From: Candidatus Taylorbacteria bacterium RIFCSPLOWO2_01_FULL_50_130
Lineage (GTDB): Bacteria > Patescibacteriota > Minisyncoccia > Phycocordibacterales > UBA10002
Assembly (NCBI GenBank): GCA_001821155.1
Contig: MHSB01000049.1
Location: 1 to 18,135 of the forward strand
Direction: 5' to 3'
DNA: 18,135 nt
Shown here: positions 14,362 through 18,135 of the stretch, piece by piece
Position numbering within the stretch: the stretch's first letter is position 1
Layout: the number at the start of each line of letters is the position of its first letter
Position numbers and translations under genes: made by a program
The notes under the pieces: generated by a model
What the model was told of the DNA's origin: nothing
What the model saw: only the letters and a program-made list of their open reading frames with translations
Database searches by the model: none

Positions 14362-15116
14362 TGTGAAATGAATGCTTGTATCAACGCGGCGACGCTATCT
14401 GTTTTCTCCTGATGCACAAAATGCCCGGCTCCCTCCAAAACCTCCAGTGTAGAGTCTGGAATGAGTTCTTCGAGTCGTTTTCCGTTCAAAAGTGGAGTTG
14501 CTGTGTCTTTCTCACCCCAAATAAGCAATGCCGGAATGTTTATCTTTTGAGCCGCGGGACTCAAATCTTCCCCTATGACTCTAAGGAAGGTTTCTTTCAA
14601 GGCTCCGGCATGTATATAATCCTCGCCACCCACCTTTCGGTACAGTTTCAGACGCAATCTTTCCTTTACATCGCTCGAAAATGGAAAAAGGGCTATTTTA
14701 CCAATTTTTGCAATGAGTCTAAGTAGTTGATTCCGGACTTTTCTGTTCGTTGCCAAACCGGCGGCGCTGATGAGCACGACTTTCTGGGGCTTCAGTAGGC
14801 CGATGCCTACCCCTTTAATCGCGATTCTTCCGCCAAATGAATGCCCGATAATAATATATGACGGGATTCCAAGTTTTTCGATGAACGACTTAACAAAATA
14901 AGCGTATTCCTCCACCCCCCAAGACTCTTCCGGTGCCTCGCTTCCCCCAAATCCGGGCAAATCTAATCTCACGACTCGAAATGAGGCAGAAAGTTTTGCA
15001 AGCAAGGAATCAAACGTGTGTAAATTATCCCCCCAGCCGTGCAAAAGAAATAAAATAGGGCCTTTCCCTTCGTCTATGTATTCGACTGCGAGATTATTTA
15101 CTATTGCTGCTTTCAT
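14358..15116 (-). CDS. Alpha/beta hydrolase
   Basis: A 252-aa alpha/beta-hydrolase-fold enzyme. It has the oxyanion segment LLHGWGDNLHTF (24-35), LDLPGFGGSEAP (51-62), the nucleophile elbow GHSFGG with Ser93, Asp204 in IWGEKDTATP, and His232 in EGAGHFVHQE, so the triad is complete. The fold covers esterases, lipases and C-C hydrolases; the substrate cannot be told from sequence. There is no signal peptide, so it is cytoplasmic. The start at 15116 is the ATG directly before the family fold; upstream codons overlap the phosphatase gene and look unrelated. It overlaps the phosphatase by 23 bp and murF by 4 bp, so the three form one tightly coupled operon. Confidence 0.87.
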   Translation of the reverse strand: MKAAIVNNLAVEYIDEGKGPILFLLHGWGDNLHTFDSLLAKLSASFRVVRLDLPGFGGSEAPEESWGVEEYAYFVKSFIEKLGIPSYIIIGHSFGGRIAIKGVGIGLLKPQKVVLISAAGLATNRKVRNQLLRLIAKIGKIALFPFSSDVKERLRLKLYRKVGGEDYIHAGALKETFLRVIGEDLSPAAQKINIPALLIWGEKDTATPLLNGKRLEELIPDSTLEVLEGAGHFVHQEKTDSVAALIQAFISQ

Positions 15117-15750
15117 GCCTTTCGACGCCGTTGACCTCCTTAATAGTAAAGATCTCGCCATCCGATTCCAATACAACATATCCGCAATTTTTAAACGTGC
15201 CAGAGGGGAGCGAACCGTATGGTGCGAACCCCAATTTGACGAGCAAAAAGCGAATAGGGCCTCCGTGTGTCCCTACGAGCACGGTTTCTCCGAAATGAGA
15301 TTGCGAAATGTGCCGTAAGACAGACGTGATTCTTGTTGCAATTGAGTTATCACTTTCGACACAGTCAGCGATTTTAAAGTGCCAACGCTCCGGTTCAGGC
15401 AAGGCGTCTTTGGTCAAGAGAGATTCCTTGTTCTGTTCTCTGAACAGAGTAGCTGACGTGCCCTCGAAACGAGAAAAATCACGTTCTCGTAATTCCACCA
15501 TTTTTCTAATTGAAGAGGATGCGATGCCGGCCGCAATTGCTGTTGTACGAACCGCTCGAGGAGAATCTGAAGAGTACACGGCAGAGAAACGAACTGGTTC
15601 AAGAAATGCGGCAAGCTCACTCGCCTGTCGCAAACCAGTTTCAGTAAGCGGCGTATCAATATGCCCCATGATAATTTTTTCTCTGTTCCACTCTGTCTCA
15701 CCATGCCGGATGAGATAAAGTGTACAAAAATTCTTTTTTTTCATTTTCAT
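15094..15750 (-). CDS. Histidine phosphatase family protein (phosphoglycerate-mutase-like)
   Basis: A 218-aa histidine-phosphatase-superfamily protein. LYLIRHGETEWN (11-22) gives the phospho-acceptor His16 in the RHG motif, SSDSPRAVRTT (60-70) the conserved arginine, ELRERDFSRFEG (87-97) the acid region, and VGTHGGPIRFLL (159-170) the second catalytic His162. The length and motifs fit a cobalamin-phosphatase/phosphoglycerate-mutase-like phosphatase; the substrate is unknown. The ATG at 15750 is only four bases beyond the end of the Gln-like tRNA 3' half. No usual promoter or Shine-Dalgarno sequence fits in between, so the mRNA is probably co-transcribed with, and cut from, the tRNA transcript. 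A second ATG two codons later is also possible. Confidence 0.85.
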   Translation of the reverse strand: MKMKKKNFCTLYLIRHGETEWNREKIIMGHIDTPLTETGLRQASELAAFLEPVRFSAVYSSDSPRAVRTTAIAAGIASSSIRKMVELRERDFSRFEGTSATLFREQNKESLLTKDALPEPERWHFKIADCVESDNSIATRITSVLRHISQSHFGETVLVGTHGGPIRFLLVKLGFAPYGSLPSGTFKNCGYVVLESDGEIFTIKEVNGVERHESSNSK

Positions 15751-15754
15751 TTTT

Positions 15755-15911
15755 CGGGGTACCCAGATTTGAACTGGGACTATCCAGCACCTTTTTTCAT
15801 TCGGGGAACTGGGAGTCGAACCCAGACCGCATGCTCCCAAAGCATGCATACTACCGCTATACGATTCCCCGTTCAAAGGTGCTGGATATGCTACCGTTAC
15901 ACCATACCACG
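15755..15911 (-). tRNA. Gln-like tRNA gene (UUG) interrupted by tRNA-Pro
   Basis: Two matching tRNA halves lie on the minus strand. The 5' half (15911-15872) has acceptor CGTGGTA, a D arm containing AACGGTAGC, and ends ATCCAGCACCTTTGAA. The 3' half (to 15755) has GGTGCTGGAT, a 4-base variable loop, T arm CCCAG-TTCAAAT-CTGGG and acceptor TACCCCG. The acceptor pairs 6 of 7. The anticodon stem is extended to ATCCAGCACC/GGTGCTGGAT. The loop CTTTGAA fits a UUG anticodon, and the acceptor and T arm resemble tRNA-Gln. Between the halves sits the complete tRNA-Pro (15802-15871) plus an AATGAAAAAA linker. It is either a decayed tRNA-Gln gene or a split gene needing ligation. Confidence 0.5.
15802..15871 (-). 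tRNA. tRNA-Pro(UGG)
   Basis: A complete 70-nt cloverleaf on the minus strand. The acceptor CGGGGAA/TTCCCCG includes the C1-G72 pair typical of bacterial tRNA-Pro. The anticodon stem is CATGC/GCATG with loop TTTGGGA (anticodon UGG, G37), and the T arm is CTGGG-TTCGACT-CCCAG. The D stem is weak (A-T and G-T pairs). CCA is not encoded. The gene lies entirely within the anticodon loop of the surrounding Gln-like tRNA gene, and its 5' third is duplicated at 15942-15967. Confidence 0.9.
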
Positions 15912-15941
15912 CTTTATAAAGATCTTCTCGGACAAGAAGTA

Positions 15942-16050
15942 TGCATACTACCGCTATACGATTCCCCAATCAAAGGGGCTAGGTATGCTATCGTTGTGTC
16001 CCGTAGACAACTTGCTGTTCTAATTGGGTGGTTACACCATTTCCCGCTCC
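15942..16050 (-). pseudogene. Partial second copy of the tRNA-Pro / Gln-like tRNA junction
   Basis: The segment from 15942 repeats the sequence at 15845-15901 with a 97-bp offset. It includes GCATACTACCGCTATACGAT and the following CCCC (5' part of tRNA-Pro), then a diverged TCAAAGG-GCT-GG-ATGCTA-CGTT stretch (5' half of the Gln-like tRNA), with roughly 50 of 57 bases matching. The Gln-like D arm is then interrupted by about 35 unrelated bases (about 15996-16030) before GGTTACACCAT resumes. No complete tRNA can be folded, so these are tRNA pseudogenes. Confidence 0.65.
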
Positions 16051-16123
16051 ATTTCGGTTGATAAAAATTACATTGAAATCACCCACTACCCTTCGATGAT
16101 ATTACCACAATCCGCACAATTTT

Positions 16124-16203
16124 CTAAAGGACATTATAAAGGACATTATAAAGGACAGTGTGCCAAACATGTCCTCATGTCCTTTAGACATCATGTCCTA
16201 TAG
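16124..16203. repeat. GTCCTTT-motif cluster, left block
   Basis: AAAGGAC occurs at 16126, 16138 and 16150 (a 12-bp direct repeat, ATTATAAAGGAC), and the inverted form GTCCTTT at 16179. Degenerate copies GTCCTCA (16171) and GTCCTAT (16195) follow, the last overlapping the stop codon of the YraN-like gene. Confidence 0.75.
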
Positions 16204-16719
16204 AATTAAATTCTCAAGAAGATTTATTCTCGCCCGCTTTTGGTCCTTATCTATATACACCGTTGCAACATCAAATTGCCAATTCGTTTCATCTGAAACA
16301 TGCCTTGTATTCAAATATGTCTGAATTATGCGCTTTAGACGCTTCATCTTTGCGGGGTGTACGTTATCCTCTGGTCGATAGTGGTCCTTTGCCTGTCTTT
16401 CGTACCGCCTTGATGTTATAGGTTCAAGCGACTTTCCATAAGCTGATGTTTCGTGTGTAACAATCGAAATAATTTCTTTAAAATCTCGCGCTTTGTAAGA
16501 TAGTCTTTCTGAATTCACGCATGATGATGTTGATTTGACCTCAATAAAGTGAATTACATTGTTCATCTTTGAGACGATGTCAAGCTCACCCCATGGCCGT
16601 CGAAAGTTTCTATCAACAACACAGTGCCCGCGTTTCATAAGAAACCTTACAACGAGTTCTTCGCCTAGTGGGCCAGTATTCTGCACGGTCCTCATCTTAA
16701 TTTCACTTTTGGAGTCCAT
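16198..16719 (-). CDS. YraN/UPF0102-like nuclease-fold protein
   Basis: A 173-aa protein. The N-terminal part (about 14-65) matches the YraN family: GPLGEELVVRFLMKRGHCVVDRNFR, then RPWGELDIVS and IHFIEVKSTS. This gives the PD-(D/E)XK-type acidic set Glu20, Asp47, Glu60 and Lys62, as in restriction-endonuclease-like folds. The second half (about 85-173) is basic and helical with a final strand pair, longer than in typical 120-aa YraN. Family function is unsettled; Holliday-junction-resolvase-like nuclease activity is a common suggestion. The ATG at 16719 is chosen because it precedes the domain and follows a TATATT box by seven bases; in-frame starts at 16764 (TTG) and 16695 are possible. It is flanked on both sides by GTCCTTT-motif clusters. 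Confidence 0.75.
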   Translation of the reverse strand: MDSKSEIKMRTVQNTGPLGEELVVRFLMKRGHCVVDRNFRRPWGELDIVSKMNNVIHFIEVKSTSSCVNSERLSYKARDFKEIISIVTHETSAYGKSLEPITSRRYERQAKDHYRPEDNVHPAKMKRLKRIIQTYLNTRHVSDETNWQFDVATVYIDKDQKRARINLLENLIL

Positions 16720-16816
16720 ACCCTTAAATATACGCGTCAGCAAGGCCTTGGTGCATTGAATCAAAAATCTCGCGTGTGTATTCTCACCAGGGATAATTAG
16801 ACACTAGCAGAAAATT

Positions 16817-16942
16817 TCTAAAGGACATGTCCTTTAGACTGTCCTTTATGGAAGTGTTGATGTCCTTTAGAAATTATCGAACCTATAGGATTCTCTAAAC
16901 CTCATTTACTTAAAGGACAAAATCTTATCGCCGTGTCCTTTT
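16817..16942. repeat. GTCCTTT-motif cluster with 22-bp palindrome
   Basis: CTAAAGGACATGTCCTTTAG (16818-16837) is a perfect palindrome and extends by one more base pair on each side. Further copies are GTCCTTT at 16841, 16862 and 16935 and AAAGGAC at 16912; the last block overlaps the end of the Nudix gene. A related CTATAGGA lies near 16883. The palindrome is about 100 bp upstream of the YraN-like start, a possible operator position. Confidence 0.8.
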
Positions 16943-17368
16943 CATGTTGAGCAGATTTCACAAAATTTCTTTTCCAATACCTCTCGCGTGAATTCATCAA
17001 GTTTCTTTATTTGTCGCATCTCATCAAGCGTGAGCCATCTGAAGTCGGTGTGTTCCTCGTCAAGAACGGGTTCGCCTTCCGTAGATGAGACGAATGTCAA
17101 TCGGACAATGTGTTTCTCCGACATTCTGATAATGTCTTGTGCAAAAACAATTTTCGGCTCTGTCAAAAGAGACATCTTCGTTTCTTCAAAGACTTCTCTC
17201 TATGTTTTCTTGAAGCGAACTGCCGGGAAATATTCTTCCCCCAGGAATATCCCAGAAATTTTTAATATTAGGATATCGCGCATGTGATCGCTTGAGCAAA
17301 AGAAATTTCCTTTCCCTGTTTTTCAAAAATACCTTTACACCCACTTGTAATGATATTGGCTTATCCAT
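16942..17368 (-). pseudogene. Nudix hydrolase gene with a frameshift
   Basis: The first part (17368-17186) encodes MDKPISLQVGVKVFLKNRER...FWDIPGGRIFPGSSLQENIERSL and stops. The second frame continues the same domain (EVFEETKMSLLTEP...VRLTFVSS...FRWLTLDEMRQIKKL) to 16942. Joining them restores a Nudix protein of about 140 aa with GG-x-REVFEE; the first Nudix glutamate is already Ser (PGSS). The break lies at GAGAGAAGTCTTTGA and equals a two-base deletion in a GA run, or a +1 shift at CTT-TGA. Intact relatives hydrolyse nucleoside-diphosphate-linked substrates. It is a pseudogene, a sequencing error or, less likely, a programmed shift. Confidence 0.7.
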
Positions 17369-17392
17369 TGAGATATACCCTGCTATAGCTAG

Positions 17393-17406
17393 GTTTCACG
17401 TGAAAC
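17393..17406. promoter_or_regulatory. parS site (ParB-binding)
   Basis: GTTTCACGTGAAAC is a perfect 14-bp palindrome identical to the core of the bacterial chromosomal parS consensus TGTTTCACGTGAAACA; only the outermost base on each side differs. ParB binds such sites, which lie near the origin in most bacteria. It is 24 bp upstream of the Nudix start. Confidence 0.8.
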
Positions 17407-17409
17407 TCT

Positions 17410-17495
17410 AAAGGACGTTGTCCTTTTATTTAAGAGATAGCCCTAATATTGGTCGTATAACTAGTATTTCATGCGAATTGATAACTGTCCTTTAT
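17410..17495. repeat. GTCCTTT-motif copies in the origin-like region
   Basis: AAAGGAC (17410-17416) and GTCCTTT (17420-17426) form an inverted pair with a 3-bp gap, four bases from the parS core. GTCCTTTA (17487-17494) overlaps the first DnaA box. Confidence 0.7.
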
Positions 17496-17520
17496 ACACA
17501 TATTCACTGTCTTATCCACA
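17492..17520 (+). promoter_or_regulatory. Two DnaA boxes
   Basis: TTATACACA (17492-17500) and TTATCCACA (17512-17520) both match the DnaA-box consensus TTATNCACA at every position. They have the same orientation and lie 20 bp apart start to start, about two helical turns, a spacing that suits cooperative DnaA binding. Confidence 0.7.
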
Positions 17521-17601
17521 GCTCTGAAGGTTCTAACGTTGGAAGCTACATCCCGGAAGATGAGATCTTCGGCCGCTAGGGTTCAGCTCATATCTTGTTA
17601 T

Positions 17602-17671
17602 GCGGGTAGGGAGAATCGAACTCCCGCCAGCTGATTGGCAACCAGCTGTTCTACCATTAAACCATACCCGC
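17602..17671 (-). tRNA. tRNA-Gly(GCC)
   Basis: A complete 70-nt cloverleaf on the minus strand. The acceptor is GCGGGTA/TACCCGC. The anticodon loop is TTGCCAA (anticodon GCC, reading GGC and GGU), and the T arm is GGGAG-TTCGATT-CTCCC. CCA is not encoded. A perfect -10 TATAAT (complement of 17706-17711) lies 34 bp upstream. It forms the right border of the origin-like gap. Confidence 0.95.
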
Positions 17672-17705
17672 ATTTTCAATTAACCAGTCAGCTCTTTTGC
17701 CGCTA

Positions 17706-17711
17706 ATTATA
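17706..17711 (-). promoter_or_regulatory. -10 box for tRNA-Gly(GCC)
   Basis: TATAAT on the minus strand with no good -35 partner (best TAAGGA at 17 bp). Its distance from the mature tRNA 5' end suits a short leader removed by RNase P. Confidence 0.45.
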
Positions 17712-17731
17712 GCCATGCTAACATCTTCTCC

Positions 17732-17934
17732 TTAAATATCTAGGGGAATTAAGGTAATTGTCCACTCTCCAACGATAATATCAATACGTCTACGAAGTTT
17801 TTCAACGGCTTCTTTTTTACTTTCAACAGGTACGGCTCTTTTAAATTCAACATTGCCCTCTTTTACAGTAATTTACTTATGAGCTCTGGAAGTCCTTCTT
17901 TAAGAAGTTCTAGATGTGGAAAATTGTTTACCAT
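17732..17934 (-). pseudogene. Small gene broken by a one-base frameshift
   Basis: The first frame reads MVNNFPHLELLKEGLPELISK then LL-stop. One base shift at the AGTAAATTACTG stretch lets it continue as ITVKEGNVEFKRAVPVESKK...IIVGEWTITLIPLDI, giving a 67-aa protein. The length (203 bp) fits exactly one missing base, most simply an A in the AAA run. AAGGA lies about 11 bases before the ATG, and tRNA-Arg lies just upstream in the same direction. No family is recognised; the second half looks like a helix followed by beta strands. It could be a real decay product or an assembly error. Confidence 0.45.
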
Positions 17935-17982
17935 CGGTGCGTCGTTCCTTCTTAAAATATCAAAACTCTGACTTTTCCTGTC

Positions 17983-18057
17983 TGGTGCGCCCGCCAGGAA
18001 TCGAACCTGGAACGTCTGTTTCGAAGACAGATATGAGATCCTTTTCACCACGGGCGC
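17983..18057 (-). tRNA. tRNA-Arg(UCG) with encoded CCA
   Basis: A complete cloverleaf on the minus strand. The acceptor is GCGCCCG/CGGGCGC and the anticodon stem TCTGT/ACAGA, with loop CTTCGAA (anticodon UCG, reading CGA). The T arm is CCAGG-TTCGATT-CCTGG. Discriminator A and CCA are encoded (17986-17983), unlike the other tRNAs here, which may mark a different origin. Confidence 0.93.
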
Positions 18058-18135
18058 AATGAATATACGATAATACTATTTCCCCTTAAAATGACCAAGA
18101 AGGAGGTTTTGCCAAAACTGCATTTTTCTAAGTAA
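18058..18135. other. Right edge, no supported gene
   Basis: Contains AAGGAGG (18099-18105), but no start codon at a suitable distance opens a long frame before the window ends. The only plus-strand frame is 14 codons long (ATG at 18091). Confidence 0.4.

Larger units (their letters stand above)
17369..17601. other. Candidate replication origin region (oriC-like)
   Basis: This gene-free, AT-rich gap contains a parS core (17393-17406), an AAAGGAC/GTCCTTT inverted pair (17410-17426), a further GTCCTTT (17487) and two perfect DnaA boxes (17492-17500 and 17512-17520). The AT-rich stretch 17424-17485 could serve as the unwinding element. Genes to the left mostly point away from it. dnaA, parA and parB are not in the window, so the assignment rests on sites alone. 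Confidence 0.55.

Noticed and set aside
15720..16061. Plus-strand open frame of 113 codons through the tRNA array
   Set aside because: Its protein is a translation of tRNA complements (for example PRFELG and GNWESNPD), an artefact of tRNA DNA.
16124..16203. Direct repeats as a CRISPR array
   Set aside because: The repeat unit is 12 bp with no spacers of constant length, copies occur in both orientations, and no cas gene is present.
372..17368. UGA recoded to glycine as in Gracilibacteria and Absconditabacteria
   Set aside because: Several well-defined genes (trmB, the protease, mutY) end naturally at UGA, and no UGA occurs inside a conserved domain except at the single Nudix break.
18091..18135. 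AAGGAGG near the right end as the ribosome site of a new gene
   Set aside because: No start codon follows at a usable distance and the only frame is 14 codons long.

Overview
The window looks like chromosomal DNA from a member of the Candidate Phyla Radiation (Patescibacteria, probably a Parcubacteria-type lineage). This is inferred from gene style, not from a marker gene. Pointers are: a PilE-like prepilin fused to a LamG-type domain, a TrmB-family regulator with a phospholipase-D-like C-terminal half, a RNHCP zinc-ribbon protein, MutY and Nth proteins that both lack their iron-sulfur cysteines, a MurF-like ligase with membrane helices at its N-terminus, many coiled-coil or orphan proteins, and several tRNA genes without encoded CCA. 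UGA behaves as a normal stop, so this is not a UGA-recoding lineage.

Left part (1-7600). After a gene-poor start there is a TrmB-type regulator with a promoter and a palindromic candidate operator lying over its own start codon, followed by a small basic orphan and a terminator. Then, on the minus strand, come two unrecognised cytoplasmic proteins (318 and 565 aa) separated by a remarkable nested inverted-repeat element, a cold-shock protein with its own strong promoter and terminator, a LamG prepilin, a small zinc-ribbon protein and a DedA-family membrane protein. A 13-codon TrmB remnant lies next to tRNA-Gly(UCC).

Middle part (7600-15750). A secreted or membrane-anchored trypsin-like protease with a peptidoglycan-binding-like region is on the plus strand. 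All later genes are on the minus strand: an orphan-mutY-RNHCP operon with a good leaderless promoter; nth, bracketed by two related palindromes; ddl; and a tightly overlapping set of histidine phosphatase, alpha/beta hydrolase and murF that ends in a terminator. Ddl and MurF form and attach D-Ala-D-Ala, so this is a cell-wall neighbourhood.

Right part (15750-18135) is AT-richer and the most unusual. A complete tRNA-Pro(UGG) sits inside the anticodon loop of a Gln-like tRNA gene, with a partial second copy of the same arrangement beside it. Next come a YraN-like nuclease-fold protein and a frameshifted Nudix gene, set among 13 intergenic copies of a GTCCTTT/AAAGGAC motif. Between the Nudix gene and tRNA-Gly(GCC) lie a perfect 14-bp parS core and two perfect DnaA boxes, which makes a candidate chromosomal origin. 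The genes to its left are mostly transcribed away from it, as expected for leading-strand genes. A small frameshifted gene and tRNA-Arg(UCG) close the window.
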